Below, piece by piece: positions 18,380 to 25,987 of a stretch of 64,000 nucleotides of DNA. The stretch comes from Opitutaceae bacterium. GTDB taxonomy: Bacteria > Verrucomicrobiota > Verrucomicrobiia > Opitutales > Opitutaceae. Position 1 is the first letter of the stretch. Each line of letters starts with the position of its first letter. Below the pieces are notes generated by a model, which saw only the letters and a list, made by a program, of their open reading frames with translations, made no database searches and was not told where the DNA came from. The translations under genes and the position numbers were made by a program. Where the stretch lies: positions 248,001 to 312,000 of the forward strand of contig JADJTK010000052.1 in NCBI GenBank assembly GCA_016711225.1, given 5' to 3'.

Positions 18380-19073
18380 GGTGCGCTTCCTCGATCTGGA
18401 TCTTGCGCACGGTGCCGTGCTGGTGCTCCTCACCGATCTCCGTCTCACCGAGACAGTAGGAGCAGACCGCCGCCGGCACCGAGAAGCGCAGCTTGCCGCC
18501 GGTGAGCGGCGCGTTATCCGGCGCGGCGTCGAGCAGCCGGCTCACCTCCCACGAGCCCTGGCCGGTGATGCCGTTGACGAAGAGCAGGCGCGCCTTCGCG
18601 TTCACCTGCCGCACGCGAAACGCAAAGACCTCGCGCTCCGCCTGGCTGACGATGTCGCCCTTCGTGACCAACACGACATCGGCCGTCTTGAGCATCGGGC
18701 CGATCTTGCGCGGCGTATGCACCCCGGCGAGATGATCGAGCACGCACACCGCGAGATGGCCACGGATATGCGGCGCACAGCGGTTGCACAGGCCGGCGCT
18801 CTCGCTCACCAGCAGATCGAGTCCCTCGCGACGCCCCCACGCCGCGCAGTCCTCGATGTTGGTGATGAAATAGTGGTCGGGACAGAAGTTGCCCGAGAGC
18901 CCTGTGATGGAGCGGATACCCGCGGCACGGAAACGCTCAGCATCCTGGCTGGCGAGACAGTCGAACTTCACCACGCCCACCTTGCGTCCGGCGCCCTGGA
19001 GATGGGCGAGCGCCTTGAGGATGATGGCGGTTTTGCCCGACGAGGGCGGCCCGGCGACGGTGACGAGTTTCAT
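18372..19073 (-). CDS. HypB/CooC-like GTP-binding protein
   Basis: 233 residues from ATG 19073. Walker A GPPSSGKT (residues 8-15), KVGVVKFDCLASQDAERF, a Cys pair in ESAGLCNRCAPHIRGHL, and TADVVLVTKGDIVSQAE with the TKGD guanine-specificity element. The C-terminus carries a metal-site-like CSYCLGETEIGEEHQHG. This layout is like nickel/cobalt or CO-dehydrogenase maturation GTPases, but it lies beside molybdenum genes here. It is probably a metallochaperone or insertion GTPase working with the ATPase whose start it overlaps (inference). Confidence 0.75.
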   Translation of the reverse strand: MKLVTVAGPPSSGKTAIILKALAHLQGAGRKVGVVKFDCLASQDAERFRAAGIRSITGLSGNFCPDHYFITNIEDCAAWGRREGLDLLVSESAGLCNRCAPHIRGHLAVCVLDHLAGVHTPRKIGPMLKTADVVLVTKGDIVSQAEREVFAFRVRQVNAKARLLFVNGITGQGSWEVSRLLDAAPDNAPLTGGKLRFSVPAAVCSYCLGETEIGEEHQHGTVRKIQIEEAHHV

Positions 19074-19097
19074 AGGGAGACTAGGGTTCGGGGCTTG

Positions 19098-19180
19098 GCG
19101 TAGGGGCGAGCTTGCTCGCGATCTTCGGCACGAGCCGGCCGCCCGACGTCGGAATCGCCTGCACGCAGGCTCCAACAATC
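19098..19180. repeat. REP-like inverted repeat
   Basis: GTAGGGGCGAGCTTGCTCGC and the inverted partner GCCTGCACGCAGGCTCC lie in the 126-bp gap between the binding-protein-like gene and the GTPase gene. Confidence 0.65.
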
Positions 19181-19199
19181 GAAGTAGGACCCGACGCAC

Positions 19200-20228
19200 T
19201 CATCGACCCGCCTCGTAGCCGCGGACAAACGCCGCGTTCATCGTGGCGGCGACGGCCGTGAGATCATTGGTGCGCACATAGTCCCAGCCCACCCAGCGCA
19301 GCTTGCCAGGCAACGCGGGCGCATCGGCGCGCCCGGCGGCGAAACCGACCTTCGAGAGGTGCGCCGCCCAGTCGGCGCCAGTGAGATAGTCGACCGCCGC
19401 GGAGGCCGCCGGCGAAGCGGCGGCTTTGCGGAACAGGTACAGCGGGTTGAGGTACACCCCCTCCTCGGGCCAGACGATCCGGGTAGCGGCGCGATGCGGA
19501 CAGCTCTTCGCGAAGAAGTTCGGCAGGATGTAGAGCGCAGCCCCCTTCGGGTTCGCGGTGCCGGCCATCTTGGCCATCTCCGCCGGGTGAAAGAACTCGC
19601 GCACGTTGGCGCCCAGCGCCGCCAGACCCGCCTCGCCGTGGTCGCGACCGAGCCCGTACACAATCGACTCGTGGATCTCCCCCGGTTCGCCGCTGATGAT
19701 CACCTCGTGCCGGAAACGAGGATGCAGCACGTCGGCCCAGGTGCGCGGCACTGGCCGGTCGCCCAGCCGAGCAAGATCGACCAGCAACACCTCCGGCACG
19801 GCGCCGTAGACGTGGAACTGCCCCTTGGGGTCGACCAGGCCGGCCTCATGGAACTCCGGGCGAATCGAGCCTGCCTCGACCCTACCGAACATCCCAGTGT
19901 CGAACCAGCGCCGCAGGAACTCGGGCCGGTTGTAGTCGCCGAAGCCGTTTTCGGAAATCACGTCCGGCAGCCCCGCGGCGTCCTCAATGAGCCAGAGTTC
20001 ATCGTACGGGTTGGGCGAGTGGCAGCCGGCCGGCATGAACCACGCCGGCACTTCCTCCCCCTTCGCCTCCAGCGCACGAAAATGCCGGTGCAGCCGTTGC
20101 CGCAGCTCGTTGCGCAACGGGCACGGCGCATGGCCGAGAAAATCCAAGCGGCGGCGCTGGTTGTTTTCGGTTTCCGGAAAGACCGGGTCATCGTTGGTTA
20201 GATCGGTGGAGTCGAGGGATGGGTTCAT
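19200..20228 (-). CDS. ABC substrate-binding-protein-like, no signal peptide
   Basis: 342 residues from ATG 20228. The C-terminal two thirds look like a type-2 periplasmic binding fold (YGAVPEVLLVDLARLGDRP, TWADVLHPRFRHEVIISG, KGAALYILPNFFAKSCP, GVYLNPLYLFRK). The N-terminus is charged and has no signal peptide or lipobox, with a conserved-looking LGHAPCPLRNELRQRL. It therefore probably stays in the cytoplasm, unlike a normal ABC receptor. It is tightly linked with the GTPase and soluble ATPase. A cytosolic oxyanion or metal carrier is a plausible role (inference). Confidence 0.65.
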   Translation of the reverse strand: MNPSLDSTDLTNDDPVFPETENNQRRRLDFLGHAPCPLRNELRQRLHRHFRALEAKGEEVPAWFMPAGCHSPNPYDELWLIEDAAGLPDVISENGFGDYNRPEFLRRWFDTGMFGRVEAGSIRPEFHEAGLVDPKGQFHVYGAVPEVLLVDLARLGDRPVPRTWADVLHPRFRHEVIISGEPGEIHESIVYGLGRDHGEAGLAALGANVREFFHPAEMAKMAGTANPKGAALYILPNFFAKSCPHRAATRIVWPEEGVYLNPLYLFRKAAASPAASAAVDYLTGADWAAHLSKVGFAAGRADAPALPGKLRWVGWDYVRTNDLTAVAATMNAAFVRGYEAGR

Positions 20229-21114
20229 TGCTTGAGGACGAAAGGAGCGGGAAGCGCGCCAGTGGACGCCGGATCTTACTGTGAGCCGGCACCTCGAAGG
20301 CGATCGGCACTTCGACGCGCGTGGCGACGGCACGACCATCCTTGCGGCCGGGGCGGAACTTCCAGCGCGCAACCGCCTGGAGGGCTGGCACGGCGAACTC
20401 CGGATGAGTGGTCAGCGTCACTCGCGCGGCGCGCACCGTTCCTTCGAGGCTAACCACAAAACACACCAACGCCTCGCCGCTCGCCCCGGTGCGCAGCAGC
20501 GCCGGCGGGTACTGCGGCAGCGGTTGCGCAAGGATGACCGGGGGTTGGTCGAGTTCGGCCAGCTCGAAGGCTGGAAACCGCGTACCGCGGCCAACCGTGT
20601 TAAGGAAATTACGGTCGGGACGGAAACCGGCGCCCCTGCCGGGCGCCACCGGCGCCACGCGAGCACAGGCAACGCTCATCGATCCAAACTCGGACCGAAA
20701 CAGATCGAGTGGAACGATCGTCACGACGGGCAGCGCCAGCTCCGCGGCTGAGCCTGGCTCGAGTTCCGCATCCAACCGCTCCAGGTTCGAGGCCGGCTCC
20801 GCAGCATCGAGCGAGAGCGGAATCGCCGCTGCTCCCATCGGATCAACCAAGGTGATCGGATTCGCCTCCGACTCCGGCACCGGGGCGTGGGCGACACAAC
20901 TGCCCCCGACGAAGACCGCGACGTGCAGCGCCGCCGCGGCCACCGCGGCCAACAACAGGTCGCACCACGAGCGACGGGGTGGAGCGTACCTTGCGGTGGG
21001 GCGGGCTTTACGCCCGCCATCTGTAGCCACTCGGGGAAGGCGGGAGTGAAGCCCGCCCCACCATCCGAAAACGGAAAGCCACAGTTCGCGAGAGATGATG
21101 CCGCCATTCTTCAT
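20188..21114 (-). CDS. TonB-like energy transducer
   Basis: 308 residues from ATG 21114 (ATGA overlap with the TsaA gene). One TM helix (WCDLLLAAVAAAALHVAVFV, about 49-68) precedes a Pro/Glu-rich periplasmic region and a C-terminal TonB domain (PLPQYPPALLRTGASGEALV, then ALQAVARWKFRPGRKDGRAV). Before the TM lie about 25 residues encoded by an inverted REP-like pair (20995-21064). No start codon follows the repeat, so it must be translated. Its 3' end overlaps the next gene by 41 bp. It would energise the TonB-dependent receptor at 25988-28045. Confidence 0.8.
   Translation of the reverse strand: MKNGGIISRELWLSVFGWWGGLHSRLPRVATDGGRKARPTARYAPPRRSWCDLLLAAVAAAALHVAVFVGGSCVAHAPVPESEANPITLVDPMGAAAIPLSLDAAEPASNLERLDAELEPGSAAELALPVVTIVPLDLFRSEFGSMSVACARVAPVAPGRGAGFRPDRNFLNTVGRGTRFPAFELAELDQPPVILAQPLPQYPPALLRTGASGEALVCFVVSLEGTVRAARVTLTTHPEFAVPALQAVARWKFRPGRKDGRAVATRVEVPIAFEVPAHSKIRRPLARFPLLSSSSNEPIPRLHRSNQR
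20995..21064. repeat. REP-like inverted pair inside tonB-like gene
   Basis: GGTGGGGCGGGCTTTACGCC and its inverse GGCGGGAGTGAAGCCCGCCC are separated by about 17 bp and read in frame near the TonB N-terminus. Confidence 0.8.
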
Positions 21115-21989
21115 GGTGTACCCGCGAAATCGGCACCGACCGCCGTTTCGCTCCAAAGCGCGTTCTCCACAGCCGCCAGAATGCTGGCGGCGTCAGGCCA
21201 GGCGACGCGGGCGAGCCGGTAGTCCAGCACCTGCTCGCCATGAAAGAGCCGCACCGTCCACGGCACTTCACTCGCCGACCGGGGGGTGTGGACCAGCGTC
21301 GCCCGCAGCGGACTGCAGCCCGTCGCCATCTCGAAACCGTGGGCAAAAAACGTGCTGCCGGCCAACTCCGCACGCAGCGGTACTCCGCGCGCGACGCCGA
21401 GACGCCGCAGCGCCGCCACGCCCACGCGCAGACCGAGGGCAAAATCGACGTTGCTTGTATCCCAGTGCATCTCGCGCGAGGCGCGCGCGGCATCGTCGGG
21501 CCGCTCCATCACCTTCGCCCAATGCAGCGGCACCGCGGCGTCGGGAAAGGCGTCGAAATGCGGTACATACGGCTTCACATCGACCACCGGGGTGCGGTGA
21601 AAGGCGTCGAGACCGCGCACGACAATGACGTTCTTCTCGCGCCGCAGCAGCGAGACGATGCAGGAGCCAAGCGCGGCCGGCCGGCACGGGGCGCGGGAAC
21701 TGAACACGCCCTGCCCGGCCCGATCGTCCTCGGCCGGCAGCACCAGTGGCGGGGCATCGCCCCACCCTCGCGCGCGCAGCCACTCGGCGGATCGGTGCTG
21801 ACGGTAGATCACCCACAGATGGGAGAAGTACTCGATGCCGACGAGGCCGGCCTCCAGCTCCGGCCGCAGCACGATGCGCGACTCGCTCTGGTAGTCGCAG
21901 CCATCGACAAAGGTCTGGTACGGCGAATCCACCACCCCGATCGGCGCGAGCGTGAAGGCCTCCAGCGGGTCCGGTCGCGGTGTTTTCAT
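21111..21989 (-). CDS. TsaA/TrmO-like protein fused to an FmdE-like domain
   Basis: 292 residues from ATG 21989, overlapping the binding-protein stop (ATGA). Residues about 10-150 match the TsaA/UPF0066 barrel: APIGVVDSPYQ, GLVGIEYFSHLWVIYRQHR, FSSRAPCRPAALGSCIVSLL and DAFHRTPVVDVKPYVPHFD. That family includes SAM-dependent tRNA methyltransferase TrmO. Residues about 180-290 (NVDFALGLRVGVAALRRLGV, STFFAHGFEMATGCSPLRAT) look like FmdE of formylmethanofuran dehydrogenase clusters, without its usual HGHLCPG motif. Presence in a metal-uptake operon suggests metallophore or metal-related chemistry rather than tRNA modification (inference). Confidence 0.7.
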   Translation of the reverse strand: MKTPRPDPLEAFTLAPIGVVDSPYQTFVDGCDYQSESRIVLRPELEAGLVGIEYFSHLWVIYRQHRSAEWLRARGWGDAPPLVLPAEDDRAGQGVFSSRAPCRPAALGSCIVSLLRREKNVIVVRGLDAFHRTPVVDVKPYVPHFDAFPDAAVPLHWAKVMERPDDAARASREMHWDTSNVDFALGLRVGVAALRRLGVARGVPLRAELAGSTFFAHGFEMATGCSPLRATLVHTPRSASEVPWTVRLFHGEQVLDYRLARVAWPDAASILAAVENALWSETAVGADFAGTP

Positions 21990-23245
21990 GGGCCGGGCGT
22001 GACGGTTTCCAGCCACGAAGCGACGAGAATCTCCCGCGCCTCGGCCTCATTCATTTCATACCAGTAGAAGAGCCGGTAGAACTCCCGTGTCTCGGCGACC
22101 ATGTCGAACTTCACCCGGTCGGGGTACAGCACCCAGAGCAGCCACTTCACGCCGAGCACGCGCGAGGCGGACGGCGGGCGGTCGAACCAGTTGAACGGTG
22201 CTCCGGGGATCAGATACACGCGATTGTTTGCCACCGCCGGCACCTGTCGCCACGTCGGGTCGCTGAGCCACTCAGGAGTCCACGAACCGTCAGGCCGCGT
22301 CTTCTCCGGACAGGCGAGAATGACCTGCGGTTTCCAGGCAATAATCTGGTCGAGCGAGATGGACGCGCGCCCGAAGCCGCTCGTCTCGGCAAGCGCCGCT
22401 ACGTTTTCGATCCCGAGATAGTCGAGCGGCTCGGTGTGCATCGAACCGTTCGAGTCGGTCTGGAGACCGCGCAGTCCCTCCGCGTAATAGACCGTCGGGC
22501 GCTCGGCGCTCGGCACCGAGTCGGCCAGCGCCTTGGCGTCGGCAAAGGAGCGGCGCGTGTAGTTGGCGAGGCCCTTCGCCCGCTCCTGCACTCCAAGCAG
22601 GCCGCCGATCAGCTCGTAGGTTGCGGCGGTGTCGAGCATTCGCCCGCTGGCGACATAGACAGGGATCCCGACTTGCTGCTGGAGTCGGTCCGCGAAGTCG
22701 ATCGAGGTCCCGTCGTTGTACCCGATGGAGAGGATTACGTCGGGGCGCGCGGCCAGCAGCGTCTCGCGGTTGCCCTTGCCGTTCTCCCCGAACCAGCCAC
22801 CGAGCGCAGGCAGGTCGTGCACGCTCGGCAGCAGAAAATGTTTCTCGGCCGCACCGAGCTTGTAGTTCCATCCAACCAGCCGTTCCGGCGCGAGCGTGTA
22901 GAGAAGCACTGCGCCGACCGGGCTGGTGACGTAGGCACGCTCGATCTGGGCCGGTACCTGCAACGTACGCCCCGCTCCGTCGACAACAGTGACGGTCGGA
23001 CCGGCGGCGTGGACTGCGAGCGGCAACAGAATGAAAAGCGTAAGCAATTCGGCAACACGGCGGGTGGACCCGCTTGACCCCCAGCGGGTCGAGGGTTCAG
23101 CCCGCAGCCGAGCCGAGTATTCGCTTTCGACGTCGCACGCAACGAACGCTCCCCGCTCCGGCTCACGCACGCGACCGCGTTGGGGACAACGTGGTCCACC
23201 TGCGAAAACGGACATGGAGAGACTCAGTCGATGTGAGGAGCGCAT
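21986..23245 (-). CDS. BtuF/FhuD-type ABC substrate-binding protein
   Basis: 419 residues from ATG 23245, which overlaps the ATPase 3' end by 22 bp. The signal peptide (VAELLTLFILLPLAVHAAGP) begins only near residue 65. The preceding segment contains repeat-derived sequence, so the native start is uncertain. The mature part is a class III binding protein: YVTSPVGAVLLYTLAPERLVG, NRETLLAARPDVILSIG, EGLRGLQTDSNGSMHTEP, NNRVYLIPGAPFNWFDRPPS. It serves the permease/ATPase pair downstream of it in the list; a metal chelate or molybdate/tungstate is the likely cargo, as in MolBCA (inference). Confidence 0.82.
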   Translation of the reverse strand: MRSSHRLSLSMSVFAGGPRCPQRGRVREPERGAFVACDVESEYSARLRAEPSTRWGSSGSTRRVAELLTLFILLPLAVHAAGPTVTVVDGAGRTLQVPAQIERAYVTSPVGAVLLYTLAPERLVGWNYKLGAAEKHFLLPSVHDLPALGGWFGENGKGNRETLLAARPDVILSIGYNDGTSIDFADRLQQQVGIPVYVASGRMLDTAATYELIGGLLGVQERAKGLANYTRRSFADAKALADSVPSAERPTVYYAEGLRGLQTDSNGSMHTEPLDYLGIENVAALAETSGFGRASISLDQIIAWKPQVILACPEKTRPDGSWTPEWLSDPTWRQVPAVANNRVYLIPGAPFNWFDRPPSASRVLGVKWLLWVLYPDRVKFDMVAETREFYRLFYWYEMNEAEAREILVASWLETVTPGP

Positions 23246-24006
23246 AGAGGGAAGAGTCGGCCGGCGTGGTCGGTGAGATTCGCGACAACGAAAGGCACGC
23301 GGTAGATCACTTCGAGCCGTACAGCAGTGAGCGTTTCGCCGGGCGCCCCGGCTGGGGAAAGCCGCCCTTCGCGCACCACCGCCACGCGCGTCGCGCAACG
23401 CAGTGCGTGCTCGGGGTGATGGGTCGCCATCAGCACGCCGAAACCCTCCCGCACCAGCTGGCGCAGCATCTGCAGCACGCGCACCTGATTGCCGAAATCG
23501 AGAGACGACGCCGGCTCGTCGAGCACGAGGAAACGCGCCTCCTGCGCCAGCGCGCGGGCGACGAGCACCATCTGGCGCTCGCCCCCACTGAGCTCGGTGT
23601 AGCGCCTCTCGGCGAAAGCCTCCATCTGCACCGCGGCGAGCGCCGTCTCGGCCGCGCGCCAGTCGGCGGCAGTCGGCCCGGACCAGAGCGGCCAGCGCGC
23701 GGTACGTCCCATCGCGACGACATCGAGCACGCGGAAGGCAAACAGCGGCGCATGCGCCTGCGGCACATAGGCGAGGCGTGCGGCACGCTCGCGCACCGGC
23801 AACGTCGACCACTCACGCCCATCGATCTGGATACTTCCGCCGAGCGGCGGCAAAATGCCGGCGAGCGTTTTGAGCAGCGCGGTCTTGCCGGAGCCGTTCG
23901 GCCCGAGCAGGCAAACGAACTCGCCCTCCTCAACGGTGAGCGAGACTCCGGTGAGCACGCGCCGCCGTGTGTAGCCGCAGGAGACGTTTTCGAGGACGAG
24001 GCTCAT
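23224..24006 (-). CDS. FecE/BtuD-type ABC transporter ATPase
   Basis: 260 residues from ATG 24006, four bases after the permease stop. Walker A GPNGSGKTALLKTL, signature LSGGERQMVLVARALAQ, Walker B RFLVLDEPASSLDFGN, and MATHHPEHALR. Typical length and motifs of ATPases of the iron-siderophore/cobalamin/molybdate (MolC) class. Its 3' end overlaps the binding-protein gene. Confidence 0.88.
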   Translation of the reverse strand: MSLVLENVSCGYTRRRVLTGVSLTVEEGEFVCLLGPNGSGKTALLKTLAGILPPLGGSIQIDGREWSTLPVRERAARLAYVPQAHAPLFAFRVLDVVAMGRTARWPLWSGPTAADWRAAETALAAVQMEAFAERRYTELSGGERQMVLVARALAQEARFLVLDEPASSLDFGNQVRVLQMLRQLVREGFGVLMATHHPEHALRCATRVAVVREGRLSPAGAPGETLTAVRLEVIYRVPFVVANLTDHAGRLFPLCAPHID

Positions 24007-24010
24007 GGGG

Positions 24011-25147
24011 TTAGTCGTTCCAACTGCGCGCGGCGCGGCGCAGCAACACGAGGAAGATCGGGATGCCGCAGGCGCACGTGACCACGCCCAGCGGCAACTC
24101 GACGACGAAAATCCAGCGCGCGAGATTGTCGGCCCAGAGCAGAAAAATCGCGCCGAGCAGCAGCGCCGCCGGCAGCAGGTCGCGATGGTTCGGCCCGATC
24201 ATGAAACGCACGAGGTGCGGCACCATCAGCCCCACCCAACCAATCACGCCTGCCACGGCGACGGCAACCGCGGTGACCAACGTGGCACTGAGCAACGTGA
24301 GCAGTCGCACTGTTCCAGTGGGCACACCGAGCGCGCGGGCCTCGTCCTCCCCGAGCGCCATGACGTTGAGCGGCCAACGAAGCGCGAGCAGCACGACCAC
24401 GCCGACAACCAACGGGGGCAGGAGCAACTTCACGTCCAGCGCCGTCACCGAGGACAGGCTGCCGAGCAGCCAGTACGTAATCAGCGGCAGCTTCGAGTAG
24501 GGATCCGCGAGCGTCTTGATGACGGCCACGCCGGCCATGCCGAGACTGCCGACCACCATGCCGGTGAGCACGAGTTTCAGCGTGAAGGTGCCCCCGCCCA
24601 CCCCGCGGCTGAGCCCGTAGGTGAGCGCCACTGCACCGAGACCACTGCCGAAAGCCAATCCCTGAATGCCAAGCACGCTCCACGCGAGCATGATACCCAG
24701 GGCTGCGCCGAACGCTGCTCCGGAGGACGCACCGAGAATGTCGGGCGAAACGAGGGAGTTGCGGAACAACCCCTGGTAGGAGGCGCCTGCGACGGACAAC
24801 CCAGCGCCAATCGCCAACGCCGCGAGGATGCGCGGCAGGCGAATGTCGTAGACGAGCGAGGACACGGTCGCGCGCGGGACCGTGGCGCCGGTCACGTCGA
24901 ACCAGAGCTGGCCCAGATCGGACCAGGAAAGCGGATGCGCGCCGTAACGCAGAGAGATCGCAACGCTCCCCACGATCGCCGCGGCAAGCGCCGAATAGAG
25001 GAGCCACGGGGCGGCGATGGCCGGCGGGGGCGTTGTCGGTGGGGCGGGGTTTACCCCCGCCGTTTCCGCGGCCGGCCGGATGGCGGGCGCAAAGCCCGCC
25101 CCACCAACGGACGTGGAGCGCGACGCCGTTGTCGTCGCCTCGTTCAT
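24011..25147 (-). CDS. FecCD/BtuC-type ABC transporter permease
   Basis: 378 residues from ATG 25147 with about ten TM helices; family motifs RLPRILAALAIGAGLSVAGA, YQGLFRNSLVSPDILGASSG, and GVIGWVGLMVPHLVRFMIGP. The first 45 residues, before the first helix (LLYSALAAAIVGSVAI), contain an in-frame inverted REP-like pair (25037-25111) and no alternative start after it. It starts four bases into the end of the DUF364 gene. The same fold transports molybdate in MolBC; the Mo gene context favours that here, with a metallophore complex as alternative. Confidence 0.88.
   Translation of the reverse strand: MNEATTTASRSTSVGGAGFAPAIRPAAETAGVNPAPPTTPPPAIAAPWLLYSALAAAIVGSVAISLRYGAHPLSWSDLGQLWFDVTGATVPRATVSSLVYDIRLPRILAALAIGAGLSVAGASYQGLFRNSLVSPDILGASSGAAFGAALGIMLAWSVLGIQGLAFGSGLGAVALTYGLSRGVGGGTFTLKLVLTGMVVGSLGMAGVAVIKTLADPYSKLPLITYWLLGSLSSVTALDVKLLLPPLVVGVVVLLALRWPLNVMALGEDEARALGVPTGTVRLLTLLSATLVTAVAVAVAGVIGWVGLMVPHLVRFMIGPNHRDLLPAALLLGAIFLLWADNLARWIFVVELPLGVVTCACGIPIFLVLLRRAARSWND
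25037..25111. repeat. REP-like inverted pair inside permease N-terminus
   Basis: CGGTGGGGCGGGGTTTACCC and the inverse GGCGCAAAGCCCGCCCCACC are separated by about 17 bp. Translated as GGAGFAPAIRP...GVNPAPPTTP. Confidence 0.8.
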
Positions 25148-25977
25148 GTGGAGCCCTTCCCTGCCGCATCGGCGGTCGCGCGGCGTTCGATCTGGATCAT
25201 GCGCGTGCCGCGTTCGAAGAAGGCGTGCTTCCCGCCCTCCTGCACGAGCTGGAAGGTGGCCGGCACGTCGTCGATCATCAGGCCGGCGATCATGCCGACT
25301 CCAAGTTCAAACCACACTGGCGCGAGCGGCACCGTCGGACCGACGAGGACCACAAACGCCTGCGGGCAGAGCTGGAGTAGGCGCACGATCGTCTTGTTGA
25401 TCAGCGTCACGCCGGTGATGAAGACGAAGTCCGCCTCGGGCAGAATCAGCTCGCACGCCGGATCGGGCGCATCGCCCGGTTGCGGTTGGCGCTCGAGAAT
25501 CGTGAGCTGGCAAACCTTCGCAATTCCCTCGAGCCCTTGGAAATGCCCGATCACGGCGACGCGTTTGCCGATGACGCGCGGGAGCATCGTGGCAAAGGCG
25601 TTGGCTCCGGTCTGGTGGGCGAAATAGTCCGCCTGCGCCCAGCCGAGCACGCGGGCCGGGGCGTTGTAGTACGAGTTGAGCGCGGCAAGGCCAAGGGCAG
25701 CGTCGGCAAAGTTCCACGACCTCGCCAAAGCAGCCACGGTGCGCAGGTCCTGGCCCGCGACGCGGCCGGCGAGACTCGGCGCACAGTGGGTCTCATGCAC
25801 CGCCATCGCGAGGCCCATGGCGCCGGCGGATTGCACACCAAACCAGTGCAACCCGCCGGCGAAGGACGCCACCACAGCGTCTTCCGGCAACCCCGAGAGC
25901 AGACGATCGTAGATATTCCAGAAACCGGTGTCAGCGGTGCGCGGCGGCGCGACGAGCGAAGGAGCGGAAACGGGCAT
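25144..25977 (-). CDS. DUF364 putative heavy-metal chelation protein
   Basis: 277 residues from ATG 25977. An N-terminal DUF4213-like part (WNIYDRLLSGLPEDAVVASF, GLAALNSYYNAPARV) is followed by a Rossmann-like DUF364 domain (RVIGKRVAVIGHFQGLEGIA, ADFVFITGVTLINKTIVRLL, FVVLVGPTVPLAP). Structural work on this family suggested metal or cofactor chelation; members often sit beside FecCD-type transporters, as here. Cytosolic, with no signal peptide. It probably processes the imported metal or its chelator (inference). Confidence 0.8.
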   Translation of the reverse strand: MPVSAPSLVAPPRTADTGFWNIYDRLLSGLPEDAVVASFAGGLHWFGVQSAGAMGLAMAVHETHCAPSLAGRVAGQDLRTVAALARSWNFADAALGLAALNSYYNAPARVLGWAQADYFAHQTGANAFATMLPRVIGKRVAVIGHFQGLEGIAKVCQLTILERQPQPGDAPDPACELILPEADFVFITGVTLINKTIVRLLQLCPQAFVVLVGPTVPLAPVWFELGVGMIAGLMIDDVPATFQLVQEGGKHAFFERGTRMIQIERRATADAAGKGST

Positions 25978-25987
25978 GGCGGTGGTC

